Below, in pieces: positions 11,401 to 22,776 of a stretch of 64,000 bases of DNA (within the stretch, counting starts at the first letter, position 1; the number at the start of each line of letters is the position of its first letter). Made by a program: the position numbers and the translations under genes. Under the pieces are notes generated by a model that saw only the letters and a list, made by a program, of their open reading frames with translations, was not told the origin of the DNA and ran no database searches. Source of the DNA: Nicotiana tabacum (Eukaryota > Streptophyta > Magnoliopsida > Solanales > Solanaceae); the NCBI RefSeq assembly GCF_000715075.1, contig NC_134087.1, positions 158,521,436 through 158,585,435 of the forward strand, written 5' to 3'.

Positions 11401-11478
11401 GACCCTGCTTCTGTTTTTTCTGCAACTGTTTTACACTGTAATGTGGACTTAACTAAAAAATGTTTCTATAAATTGCAG
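11062..11478 (+). other. Candidate leader intron of the env-like ORF
   Basis: The donor CTG|GTATGT at 11061/11062 and the acceptor AAATTGCAG at 11478 bracket 417 bp that begin T-rich and end four bases before the ATG at 11482 (GCAG|ACAATGG). Splicing would bring the leader that follows the TATA box at 10918 next to that ATG. Inferred from splice-site shape only; the interval also holds the second palindrome cluster. Confidence 0.45.
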
Positions 11479-11481
11479 ACA

Positions 11482-12116
11482 ATGGTGAGATCTCGTGGTC
11501 GAGGTGATACTTCCAAAGGGAGGGGTGAACCCTCCTGAGGCCGTGGTAGGTTCAACCTCCCACTCTTAGTACAAAGAGTAATAAGCAAGAAGGCAACTGC
11601 CGGAAGATCCCTAGAACCTTTAGAATCCCGTGAATATCTCCCATCTAGGGAAGCCTCATAGGGAAATTCGGTGCAAGTGTAACCCGATACACAATCTCAA
11701 CAACAACAGCTTCCAGGCAAACTACAACTCAGATATGGGCCTTCCTCCTTAGCTAGCCCTTCTGAGGGTACGGAAGAGGGTAGCCAAGATTTAGAGCCCT
11801 CTTCCTCACATGCCCCCGCAACACCTATCCTAGTTGATGATGATGAGGATATGCCTGATGACGGTCGAGGGAGTGATACTTGAGTTGCCGGCCTAGAGAG
11901 GTCGAAGAAGAAAGAAGTGTGGGAGGACATATTTGTAAGCTTAACTGCTTTCAACAGCTTTCGAGAATTGTGGACTCAAAGATCGCACACTCTTGAGCGT
12001 AAAATTGATTTGAAGGATTTGGATAGATACAACCCGAACGTGGCAAGACAGTTTCGGGAAAGAAAAGGATGGTCGTCATGCTTCACCCAAAATGTGGTGG
12101 ACGCCAAGGAACACCT
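11482..12116 (+). pseudogene. Athila env-like ORF, N-terminal part
   Basis: The ATG at 11482 starts a basic Arg/Gly-rich sequence (MVRSRGRGDTSKGRG), stopped by TGA at 11536. After further stops, an open stretch near 11890-12116 encodes RSHTLERKIDLKDL and RQFRERKGWSSCFTQNVVDAKEHL. These are typical of the extra-ORF protein of Solanaceae Athila elements (plant transposon-protein-like domain). The frame is interrupted at 12116 by the Ogre-like insertion and resumes in phase at 39108. There is no transmembrane segment, so true envelope function is not indicated. Confidence 0.72.
12112..12116 (+). repeat. Target-site duplication CACCT, left copy
   Basis: CACCT immediately precedes the TGTAGACATG start of the Ogre-like 5' LTR. 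The identical CACCT is found at 39103-39107 after the 3' LTR end. Confidence 0.93.
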
Positions 12117-14150
12117 TGTAGACATGTAATTTTTGACCCTCCCTAAGATTTTACATATTTTAGCATAAATATTTAGTTTAGGTTTAGTATCGCTATTCTA
12201 AATAGTTTTGACGCTTTTACTTTATTTTATCACAAAAAATAAAAATTACAAAAATAATTTTCATCTTTGGTTTAAAGTCAATTAGTATATTTATATTTAT
12301 AGTGTTATAACATTTGAAAATACAAAAATTAGTTTCACTTTTAGTATTTAGTTTTAATTAAGAGTGAGTTTTATACTTTATAGATACATTGTATTATTTG
12401 GTCTTCTTAGCCAAAATTCAAACCCAAAAGACATGGTCTAACCCAATTTCCTCAACCCAAGCCCATAATTCCTAAGCTCATACTCTCCTAACCTAAAAAT
12501 AATCCTAAAACCCTAGATATAGATCAGATTTTCTACACAAGAAGGGAGGAGGGATCAGTCATTTTTAGACATTAGACCTAACCCTAGGAACCCCCCCATA
12601 AGCTTCTTCTTAATAGAAGACAAAAACCCTAGACCTAGCCAAGAGCTCTTAGCCGTTTCTGATAAAAGAACCAACGGTACACCAGATCTCCCTTCAACGA
12701 GACCAACAACTTCACCACCATGGCACACTAGTTCCTTGACGACGGGAAGCACCATGAAAAACGCTGTCCCTCACCACTAAAAGCTCACCGGAAAATAGTA
12801 GCGGATAAGCTTCAGCACACCCAGGACCCTTCTCCATCTCCTTCACACCAGCGACCCCTCCCCCCCGGTCGTTAAGCTTTCGGAACAAAAATACAGAGCC
12901 ATTCCCCTTCATCTTCTTCACCATCCCTTTCTTTATCAAAATATCACTTCCGTGAGACATACACACATACACACACACACACACGAGAAACAGAGGCTGA
13001 AGCTAAAAAGAATAAACGAAAAAATGGGGGTTCGGACAGAAATTGAGACAAGAACTTAGGATAAAGTTTGATTGAAGTTCGAGTTTTCTGTTGAAGTCAC
13101 TGATGAGTTTTCTCCAGCGTGGTCATATGCACTGTCGAGGTCCAAAACAATCAGGGTCATGGTCATTATAGAGGTCTAATTCTAAACTTTTCTTCTTTAT
13201 TTTTTCTCATGTGGATATACTGTATTTACTTGTTATCGTATCCTTAGCCATTGTTATACGGACGATTTGCCTTCTCTATTTCATATTGGTTTGGGTGATC
13301 TTGTTTTTTTTATGTATTAAGTTTTAAGTATAAGGAAATGTTCTGCAAATATAAATATGTGTTGAAGAACAAAAGCTACCTAACGTGATAATCAGTTCAG
13401 TCAGAACATTTTATCAATGTGTATTTGATTGTTTCACTTAAGTGACTCGTGAAGTCAGTATTTGGAAAAGAGAATCTTGTTAATTGAAATTAAGTGCAAA
13501 AAATTTATGCAATAAATTGGATTTAACACTAGATTTACTAATGTTTTATTTTTCAACCGACAATAGCATATTTTAGGCCTATCACACGTGGGTAGACAAA
13601 TTTTTTGGCGCGTAAATAATCATCGTGACTATAGGTATGGTTCCCATGGTATAGTCATGATACTTAATACCAATTCAGGTGTGCATTTCATGTGACCCGC
13701 CCACAACTTCGAACATTAATAAAATTAACATATTGTAGATCGTGGGTACGGTTATCGTGACGCGATTCGTAATCAAACAAATTCCATAATTGTTTAAAAT
13801 AACTAAAAGCGGTTGAAAAGCTAAAAATGCACAATAGGTATAATATGTAATAAATTAGATAATTAGGCCAATTATTAATAATTAAGCAACTGTGCTAAAA
13901 CTATGGAATCCAGGAATGCCTCACACCTTCTCTCGGGTTAACAGAATTCCTTACCCGAATTTATGTGTTTCGCGAATTGTAAAACAAAGTCAAACTTTCC
14001 TCGATTCGGGATTTTACCCGGTGACTTGGGACACCATAAATTATCTCAAGTGGCGACTCTGAATTTGAATAAATAATCCCGTTTCGATTTTGTCACTTAA
14101 ATTGAAAAAACTCTCCTATATCCCTTTCGGGTAAAAAAAGAGGTGTAACC
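12117..14150 (+). repeat. Ogre-like 5' LTR, 2034 bp
   Basis: Starts TGTAGACATG and ends ...GAGGTGTAACC. The 3' LTR ends GAGGTGTGACA, so the terminal CA has mutated here. It contains an AC microsatellite at about 12959-12984 that is shorter in the 3' LTR. Small ORFs inside it are not conserved between the two LTRs. Confidence 0.92.
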
Positions 14151-14154
14151 GCTC

Positions 14155-14172
14155 TGGCGACTCTGCTAGGGA
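14155..14172 (+). other. Primer-binding site, tRNA-Arg type (Ogre)
   Basis: TGGCGACTCTGCTAGGGA lies four bases after the LTR. It differs at one position from the classic Ogre primer site TGGCGACTCTGCTGGGGA (established knowledge). Confidence 0.9.
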
Positions 14173-15029
14173 AAAGAACCCAAAACTTCTAGTTCAGGGT
14201 TCAGAATTCGAGCTTAGAATAATTGTTATAGTTGGCTTTGTTTATTATCTGATTTTTACGTGTTTGGGCCCAATGTGCTAAATGCCGCTTTTTACTGCTT
14301 TGATATTATTTGAATTGTATATAAACTACCGCGAAACCCTTCTCTTCTAATCTTCTAGGAAGTGCACGCTGGCGTGACTTCTTTTCTATTAGTGTCATAC
14401 CCTAATTTAGAACGAGGATTGGATCAGTTACAAAGTCGGATGGCCTTTTGGTTCCCGGTACGTTGCCCCCTCTCCCCGGCTCGAGTTGTCCGCTCGGGTA
14501 AGCCAGGTCTAGAACAATACACCCAGGTTTTAAAACCTAGAATAACATTGTCTCATGCCGGATTCCTAGTAGGAACGTTTGTTTGCATCACGTGCATTTG
14601 ACTTTGGGGACTCAACACATGGGTTGGGTCCATCTAGGATAGGTGTACCCAAAAAATAAAAGACCATTCCGATGCATCCTATGTGCTACATGTTGCAATC
14701 TTCAAGGGTAAAAGGGGTCATTTGGCGGACCAATGAGGGTTGAGGGTAAATGAGAAAGAAAAGAGGGTGAAGTGTGAAAATAAAGCAAGTAGGGCCCAGT
14801 TATGTTTTTCTTTCACATTGTTTTAAGAAAAAGACAAAAAAAATCGAAAAAAATAAGATTTTGCACTTTCCCATCATTTTCCGGAAAACAAATAAAAAAA
14901 AAGAGGAAAAAAAAAATCCAAAAAGAGTTTACATGTTGCATCATTTTTCAAAAAAAAAAAAACAAAAAATATGTTTTCTCCAAATAAGTTATTTTTTTTA
15001 TTTTATTCTCGCCCGTATCCAATCTTCCC

Positions 15030-15079
15030 AACTGCGCATACCTGATTCTCGTCTTTCGGGGCGTGATACGTAGGCAGCC
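15030..15079 (+). repeat. Bipartite module, copy 1 (CTGATTC ... GATACGTAGGCAGCC)
   Basis: AACTGCG, then CTGATTC at 15042, then GATACGTAGGCAGCC at 15065. Three more copies occur at 15949, 19233 and 26336 in the same orientation, all in noncoding parts of the Ogre-like element. Confidence 0.8.
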
Positions 15080-15159
15080 CATATAGGGTCTGGTCTTCTT
15101 AGTGAATCTTAGGTTCTTGTCTTCGAGGGTCGCAGCCAAATGTTGCATCTCTAGCCACC

Positions 15160-15560
15160 TTTGGCCATATCGGCCGTTTTGCAAAATATGGTTATTTCTG
15201 CAAAGTGGTTTATTTAATTGTGTCTAGAGATTCTTCAATCCACAATTAGGTGTCTCTTTACTTTGAGGTCCTTCCTTGTTGAATTTGCATGTCTAGCTGC
15301 TTTTGGCCACATAGGCCGCAAAATAGGGCTATTTTCGCAAAAGTGGTTCAATCAACCTATGTCTTAGAGTCCTAAGTCCACAATAAGGTGTCCTCTCTGT
15401 TTAGGGTCCATTCTGTTGAATTTGCAACGCTTAGCCATTTTTTGGCCACATAGGCCATTTCTACAAAATGGGTCATTTCGGTAAAGTGATTTTTCCATGT
15501 CTTTGAGGTCACCTTTGTCGAGTTTGCATTAATAGCAACTTTTGGCCACATAGGCCATTT
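15160..15560 (+). repeat. Leader tandem repeat with GGCCACATAGGCC core, four degenerate units
   Basis: The core occurs at 15163 (as GGCCATATCGGCC), 15305, 15444 and 15544, at spacings of about 142, 139 and 100 bp. Each core is an imperfect palindrome, followed by a GCAAAA-rich stretch and AAAGTG(G/A)TT and preceded by a GAATTTGCA-like string. Confidence 0.8.
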
Positions 15561-15948
15561 TGCAAAAATAACCTCAATCATGTCATGCATGTGTCTAGTA
15601 GGGAGTGTTATTGTCTCACATAGTGTTCTAAATCTTTAACTCTATTTGGTTTATTTTTCTCATACAGGTGTGGATCTACTTACCGGAGTTTGAGCATGAC
15701 AAATACCCTTGCTTAAGGAGATTTTTTCTTATGTTTTGAGTCTGTTTTTTTATTGTCTTGTACTTTATAGTCATGTTCAGTAGTAGTAATTCTTTTAGTT
15801 AGTGTCAGAGTTTGTCGTAGTATAGTTGAGTTTGTCAAGTCTCCCGTATCATATTTCCTGTTTTATATTTGAAAATCGAAAAAGAGTTATAAATGATAAA
15901 TAAAAAAGATTTTTGTTTCTTAGTTTATTTTGTCCATTACTTTTACAG

Positions 15949-15994
15949 AACTACGCTTGATCTGATTCATGAGGGACATGATACGTAGGCAACC
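15949..15994 (+). repeat. Bipartite module, copy 2
   Basis: AACTACG at 15949, CTGATTC at 15962, GATACGTAGGCAACC at 15980, then CTACATAGGGTTCG. Confidence 0.8.
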
Positions 15995-16414
15995 TACATA
16001 GGGTTCGATTGAATCATTTTTTTAAGTTAAAAGAAAAAGAAAAAAAGGAAACAAAAAAAAAGAGATGAAAATATGGGACGTGAGAAATGAGAGGAGAGAA
16101 AAAAGTGATAATTAGAAAAAAAGAGGAAGGAAAATGAGCAAGCCAAGAAGTGCTAGAAAAGAAAAGACAGAGAAGATTGAAATTAATAAATTGGGATGAT
16201 GCCATATGACCTTCATACCCTCGAAGTCATTTTAGAACCGATAATTGTGACTAGGTGCATTGCATATAATGTGAGATTATCTTATGTTAAATGCACTAAC
16301 ACTAACATGATGACTTCATTTTGTTCCTCTTTGTTATCTTCATAAAGCAGAAGGGTGGTTGGTTTGTGGTTCTTAAAGTGGTAACTCTTCTCTACAACAT
16401 AAAGTTGAAAGGCA

Positions 16415-18168
16415 ATGGCAGATGCCAACAGAATTGAGTTGGTTGATACTGGTACCCAAAAGCAATTGATAGAACATGACAATGGGTTGGTTGAAGAGGT
16501 AAGGATGTTAAGACAACACATGACAGACATGTATCGGGTTTGGATGACTAGGAAGGCACCACCCCGGCACCACCTAGCTTCCTAGATGCTACCCTTACCC
16601 AAACTCTGGTCATAGTGCCAGATGATCCCCCATACTCTCCAGATTCTCCCGCTTATCACAACTTTCCCAACCACCCTAGTAGCTCCCTCACTCGTCCTCC
16701 AACTGCCATTCCCAAAAATTGCCCTCCTGTCATATTCACTATCCCTATGATCACAACTTCTCAACAATCTTCCCTTCATAGATCCAACAATGAACACCCA
16801 CTCAAAACTCATGATGCCTAATATTACCCCTTAGAGGTTGCCCACAAGGTCCCTGATTCATACAATCATAGCCTTCAGAATGAGCCTCATGTTAAAAATG
16901 AAAATTCACAGGAAAAGAAGGGCGAGATGAGATATCCAGGAAGCTGAAAGGTATAGAACAGTCCTTAAGGAGCGTGCAAGGGATAGGAAATTAGATTAAC
17001 ATGTCTTACAATGACTTGTGTATGTTCCTTGATGTTCATCTACCCACGGGGTTTAAAATGTCAAAGTTTAACTTGTATGTTGGGCGTGGAGATCCAGCTT
17101 CCCATTTGAGGGGTTATTGCAGTGAAATGAGAAGTGTTAGCGAGAAAGAGGATTTGTTGATGGCATATTTTAGTGAGAGTTTGAGTGGGGCAGCCTTGGA
17201 ATGGTATACTCGTCAAGATGTCAATAAGTGGCATACATGGGGTGACATGACTCAAGATTTTTGTCATCACTATCAGTACAATGAAGACATTATCCCAGAC
17301 CACTCCTCCCTATATCAGATGGCAAAGAAAGTTTTAGGGAGTTTTGGTTTAGATGGAACGAATAAGTTGCTCGGGTCAGTCCTCCGATTGATAGAAAATA
17401 TGCTGCTGAGCCTCGCCAACGACAGGATGCAGTGGTCATTCCTGCTAAATGCTTTCAACCTCAATACCGACCCTATGAATATCCCCAAGCTCCACATAAT
17501 CCACCCAAGTATTATCTTCCGAATACCATCCATCCATCTGTCCAACCACTAGATCACTCCCTAGGGCGAGCACCAGCATCCCAAAATTCTCGTGCACCTT
17601 CACAGCATTTTCAGGCACTCTATAACCCTAACAAACATAGGCATGAAGGGAAACAAAGGCAGAAAGATAATTTCACACCAATCTAGGAATCCTACATGAA
17701 CTTGTTTGAGAGGTTAAAACATTCTGGCTAGATAGAGCCGCTCCTCGGCTATACTCCAGACCCATATGCGAAAGGTTTTGATCCTACTGTACGGTTCATG
17801 TACCAATCTAATGTCCAAGGGCATAGCATTGAAGATTGTCGTGCTTTGAAAAGAGAGATAGAAAGAATGATTCAAGAAGGGATAATTCTGGCCCAAGGCA
17901 GTAATACCCCAAGTGTCACACATAATCCTTTACAGGTATATGACTACGCACAAATTGTTTGGATGGTTTGCAATGACAACGAATGTGAAGGTTCTTTCAA
18001 GTTCTTTGGTGAGTCATTTGCGGCAAGATCCCTTGGGGGATCAGTCGCTAATTCAACAGTTTGTGTTGAGAAAGGGTTGTTCAAAGGAATCAATGAGCCA
18101 CGTGGTAAAGACAATGATATTGAAATTGGTAATGGTCTTGGTAATATTGATATGGAACTCAGTGGCTA
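16415..18168 (+). pseudogene. gag: Ogre-like gag, fragmented
   Basis: The ATG at 16415 opens a 56-codon stretch (MADANRIELVD ... VRMLRQHM), a short coiled coil typical of the Ogre gag N-terminus, closed by TAG at 16583. A Pro-rich segment follows in another frame (16586-16821). The capsid region starts near 17001: LPTGFKMSKFNLYVGRGDP, then AALEWYTRQDVNKWHTWGDM, the retrotransposon gag signature. At about 17395 the frame jumps straight to the Pro/Gln-rich part before the knuckle region, so a deletion removed the capsid C-terminus. GHSIEDCRALKREIERMI near 17825 is the conserved block after it. TAG at 17685 and 17729 break the rest. The open frame ends at 18168 and noncoding 3' sequence begins where protease should be. 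Confidence 0.85.
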
Positions 18169-20644
18169 AGATGTCGAGCTTGGTGATTGGAAAGATGCTC
18201 CTTTCTTGGCTAGCCAGGGAGGAGTCTTGGTGGTTTATTTTGTTATCATTTCTATTGTCCGGGTTATTTCAGGGTTGTAATCCGGATATTGTCTTGTGAC
18301 TCAAACCCTTCTATCCTTTTATTTTGTCTAGTTCGTTTAGTCGTAGTAACTCGTTTAGTGTTATCTAGGTTTGTTCTAGGGTTGTAACCCAGTTTAGTTT
18401 GCTTGTGTCGTTGTTCAAACCCTTTCACCGTCTGTCTAATGCAATTTTCTGTTTTCTGTTATTTCTAGTCATTTTTTGTTTAGTTCCTTTTTTCCTTTTA
18501 TAGTTCTTTTCCTGCTGACTCTAGTGACATGACATGCACGCACAATTCTAGGCATGGTCTTAAAAGTTAGTTTAATCATGAAGCAATGAAACATTTTTGA
18601 AGATGATGGGACATTTGAGGGCAATAAGTACAGATTTGGACATTTTGAGATCATTTAAAGCCGGAACTGTGTGATACTGGGGAAGATAATTTGGAAAGTT
18701 AATAGGATGACAAGAATGGGAGTGCATCCCAGACAATTTGAAGCAAGCAACTTTGAGTTCAAATTCATCTCAAACTTGCGAATTGACGGAAGATATCCAT
18801 TGTGAAAAGGGAATCACCCAACGAGGGTTCTGTACTTGACAAGGCACTAAAAAAGTGAAAGGCATATCAGTGATATCAATGCCGAAGCTGCAAAAGAAAT
18901 GTTATGCATGATCTTCCTTTTTCATTTTCAAGTTACATGTGTTGTACTTGGCATTTTCGGGGATTGGGAGGCCCTCTTTCAGCTACCCAAACACTTTATA
19001 CCGTTCGGTACCCCTTTTGAACCTATATTAATTTCTCTGACCTCCCATCTTTTGGAATCAATTTAGAGTCAAAATCAAAAAAAAAAAAAGTTCATGTCCC
19101 CATAGGTTTGTTTTAGAAAATTCATTCTAAAAGAAAAGTCAAAAAGAAAAAACACAAAAGAGAAAATAGAAAAAAAAAGAAAAAAGGAAAAAGAAAAAAG
19201 AAGAATAGCAACGAAAAGAAAGCATCCTTTCGAACTACGTTCGACCTGATTCTTGTCACCACAAGATACATAGGCAGCCTTAAGGTTCAGTCATACCAAA
19301 TAAAATATTTCATAATCCTACGAAGCCGAGAGTGGGGTAGTCTTTCTTAGAAATTCCATCTCAAAAAGAAAAATATAGAGAATCAAATTTCCTTGTTTTA
19401 GAAATTGGGGAAAAGTTTTTATAATGGATTCCAAAAGTTGTAGATAAATTAACCCTGTTGTCTTAGTTATTTTGAGTCTTTATGATATTCTTTCTTTCTA
19501 ACCCTGTCCAAAAGCCATATTACAGTCCAAAAGACCTCTCAGATAATCTTTGAGAGTGCCGAGTCAGACATGCTAGGAGCATATGATATTTCTATCATGG
19601 TTAATGCCTTGTCATCTGCAGAATCAGAGGAAAAAAAGAAGAAAAGAAAAAATGAGAGAGTCTTACCGGTGAAAACCTTCACAGGCACCATAAGGCAACA
19701 GTAAGTTAAGAGAAAGAACAAAATGAGAGAGGCTTGATGATGAAAACCCTTCAGGCACTACAAGTTGAATAAGGATCGTGAATCAGATAGGATAATCGGA
19801 GCATTGAAGCCCGGTTTCACGGCTCAGAGGTACAACAAGAGTTGAACATTGGACTTGTTTGATAGATTAGGCCACTTAATTCAAAGGTGCATGTCATGGT
19901 CATTAGAGTTGGTATCCATATCTGATAAGTTTCTACTTTGTAATTTTCTTGTTAGGAATCATCTCTTTCCATTGTCCCTTACTCTGTTCCTTTTGTCTTG
20001 TTTACTTCCTTCCTGAGTCTGTTTGGTCAGAACAAGTGAGAAATGACTTCAAAATTTGCTACCAGCTTTCCAATTACACAAAACGGAATCTGGCTAGCAC
20101 ATCAAAGTGGCATACTCTAGGAAAGAATAATATGCGCACTGAGTTGGTAAAAATAAACGTGCTTTGGGATTCATGTGAAAATACAAAGGTTCGGTATATG
20201 TCAATTCATGAGCAATGTGACAGATAAAGGGTGTTGGATTTGAACGGATCAGAGGTATTTTCTATGATAAGGGTGACAGAGAAAGTGGTTAGTCAATAAC
20301 AAGCAAGGTCTTTCGAGTTGAAATCAAAATTATCATGGGAAGTGAAGGAGCAATCTCCCTCAAAGTCAAGGCCAAAAACCAACTACCATGTTTGAACTCA
20401 CAAGTTTTCTTTGTTTGAAGCAGGGACAAAGACTATGTCCAAATCAAAGCTTGGAAGCTTGAATTTTTCAAGTGACGTGCCCATATTTTGTCAGCACAAA
20501 GGCTGTTTAAGGAGATTTTACTTGCTAAGCATTCCCCTAGTTAAGAAGGTTTTTACCTCATACACATTTTCCCTAGTCGAGAAGAACCGTACCTCCTAGG
20601 CATTCTCCCTAGTCAGAAGAGTTTTTAGCTTTCCTTAAGTTCAA
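18169..20644 (+). other. Ogre-like 3' noncoding region
   Basis: No recognisable coding sequence; A/G-rich low complexity at 19075-19215. It contains copy 3 of the bipartite module at 19233-19280 and repeated short GAAAACC(C/T)TTCA strings near 19670-19760. The join from gag directly to this region marks the loss of all of pol. Confidence 0.75.
19233..19280 (+). repeat. Bipartite module, copy 3
   Basis: AACTACG at 19233, CTGATTC at 19246, GATACATAGGCAGCC at 19265, then TTAAGGTTCAGTC. Confidence 0.8.
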
Positions 20645-20960
20645 GGCCCTCCTGGATAATGGGATTTAGTTTTAAGTTTTCAGGACCCTCCTGGATAATG
20701 AGATTTAATTTCAAGTTTTCAGGACCCTCCTGGATAATGGGATGTAGTTTTAAGTTGTCAAGACCCTCCTAGATAATGGGATTTAGTTTTAAGTTTTTAC
20801 GACCCTCATATATAATGAGATTTAGCGTAAGTTTTACCTTTAGGAAATAGAATTTAGCTTTCAAGTTTTCACTCTTAAGATGAGATTTAATTTTAGTTTT
20901 CAGGGCCCTCCTGGATAATGAGATTTAGCTTTTAAATTCTTAGAGCTCTTTTGGATAACT
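20645..20960 (+). repeat. 39-bp tandem repeat (CCCTCCTGGATAATG core)
   Basis: The cores start at 20647, 20686, 20725, 20764 and 20803, an exact 39-bp period, followed by degenerate units up to about 20960. It lies directly before the larger array. Confidence 0.9.
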
Positions 20961-21045
20961 GAATTCGATTAACACTCACAGATGTCCCCAGTACCAAATT
21001 GTGGCAGAAAAGTTTCTTTTACTTTGTCTGTTTTGTTGTAATGTC

Positions 21046-22560
21046 AGGCGCCCACCTGGAAAACAAGGGAATTCATTTCAAGTTTAAGCATCAGGCGCCC
21101 ACCTGGAGAACAAGGGAATTCATTTCAAGTTTAAGCATCAGGAGACCACCTAGTGAACAAGGGAATTCATTTCAAGTTAAAGCATCAGGTGCCCACCTGG
21201 AGAACAAGGTAATTCATTTCAAGTTTAAGTTGCAGGCGCCCACCTGGAGAACATTTATTTCAAATTTTAAGTCAGCATCAGGCGCCCACTTGGAGAACAA
21301 GGGAATTTATTTCAAATTTTAAGTCAGCATTAGGCGTTCCCCTAGAGAACAAGGGAATTCATTTCAAGTTTAAGTTGCAGGCGTCCACCTGGAGAACAAG
21401 AGAATTTATTTCAAATTTTAAGTCAGCATCAGGCGTCACCTAGAGAACAAGAGAATTCATTTCAAGTTTAAGTTGCAGGCGCCCACCTGGAGAACAAGGG
21501 AATTTATTTCAAATTTTAAGTCAGCATCAGGCACCCACCCGGAGAACAAGGAAATTCATTTCAAGTTTAAGTTGCAGGCGTCCACCTGGAGAACATTTAT
21601 TTCAAATTTTAAGTCAGCATCAGGCGCCCACTTGGAGAACAAGGGAATTTATTTCAAATTTTAAGTCAGCATTAGGCGTTCCCCTAGAGAACAAGGGAAT
21701 TCATTTCAAGTTTAAGTTGCAGGCGTCCACCTGGAGAACAAGGGAATTTATTTCAAATTTTAAGTCAGCATCAGGCGTCACCTAGAGAACAAGAGAATTC
21801 ATTTCAAGTTTAAGTTGCAGGCGCCCACCTGGAGAACAAGGGAATTTATTTCAAATTTTAAGTCAGCATCAGGCACCCACCCGGAGAACAAGGGAATTCA
21901 TTTCAAGTTTAAGTTGTAGGCGTCCACCTGAAAAATAAGGGAATTTATTTCAAAGTTTAAGTCAGCATCAGGCGCCCACCTGAAGAACAAGGGAATTCAC
22001 TTCAAGTTGAAGTTGCAGGCGCTCACCTAGAGAACAATGGAATTTATTTCAAATTTAAGTCAGCATCAGGCGCCCACCTGGAGAACAAGGGAATTCATTT
22101 CAAGTTTAAGTTGCAGGCGCCCACCTGGAGAACAAGAGAATTTATTTCAAATTTTAAGTCAGCATCAAGCGCCCGCCTGGAGAACAAGGGAATTTATTTC
22201 AAGTTTAAGTTGCAGGTGCTCACCTGGAGAACAAGGGAATTTATTTCAAATTTTAAGTTAGTATAAGACACCCACCTAGAGAACAAGGGAATTCTTTTCA
22301 AGTTTAAGTTGCGGGCACCCACTTGGAGAACAAGGGAATTCATTCGAGTTTTAAGTCAGTTGCAGGCGCCCACCTGGAGAACAAGGGAATTCATTTCTAG
22401 TTTAAGTTATTAGCAGGCGCCCCGCCTGGAGAATAATGGATGTCATTTCAGAATTCAATTCAGAGTCATTTTAAGTTTCATGTCAGTGGCAGTCGCCCAC
22501 TTGGAGAATGAGGGAATTTATAGCAGGCACCCACCTGGAGAATGGGGGAAGTCATTTCAG
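21046..22560 (+). repeat. 3' UTR satellite-like array, about 31 units of 46-52 bp
   Basis: Each unit begins CAGGCGCCCACCTGGAGAACA. Two variants alternate: a ~47-bp form ending TTTCAAGTTTAAGTTG and a ~52-bp form ending TTTCAAATTTTAAGTCAGCAT, giving a ~99-bp dimer. Units 5-11 (21233-21574) are repeated as units 12-18 (21575-21916), 342 bp each with three differences. The last three units (22410-22560) are longer and degenerate. Some frames stay open because unit length is close to a multiple of three; this is not coding. Variable tandem arrays in the 3' UTR are known for Tat/Ogre elements in other plants and can seed satellites. Confidence 0.93.
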
Positions 22561-22776
22561 AATTCAATTCAAGTTAGAAGTAGCAGAGGCTCGCGACAAG
22601 AATGCGAGTCGTTAGTTTGAGATGACCAAAGAAGAAGTCTCAATCCAAGAAAAAAAGAAAGAAAAGAAAAAAAGAGAGAAGTGAATCCAAATACAGAAGC
22701 AGATGAAAGATGTGAGCTGCTCAAGACATGACTGAAGTAACGAGCGGTCTTGATCCGAAGAAGCCATGGAAGAATG

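Larger units (their letters stand above)
14173..16414 (+). other. Ogre-like 5' leader, noncoding
   Basis: No conserved ORF. It holds A/G-rich low-complexity runs (14820-14990, 16020-16140), a tandem repeat (15160-15560) and two copies of a bipartite module (15030 and 15949). Full-length Ogre elements carry an extra ORF1 in this position; I see no trace of it. Confidence 0.75.

Noticed and set aside
20999..22261. Open frames over the 3' UTR array that read as repeated PTWRTREFIS-like peptides
   Set aside because: The periodic protein is a by-product of a repeat unit close to 48 bp. The frame breaks whenever a 47- or 52-bp unit intervenes, and start codons are not conserved.
21046..22560. CRISPR-like look of the array
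   Set aside because: Repeats are contiguous and degenerate with no unique spacers, in plant retroelement context and without cas genes.
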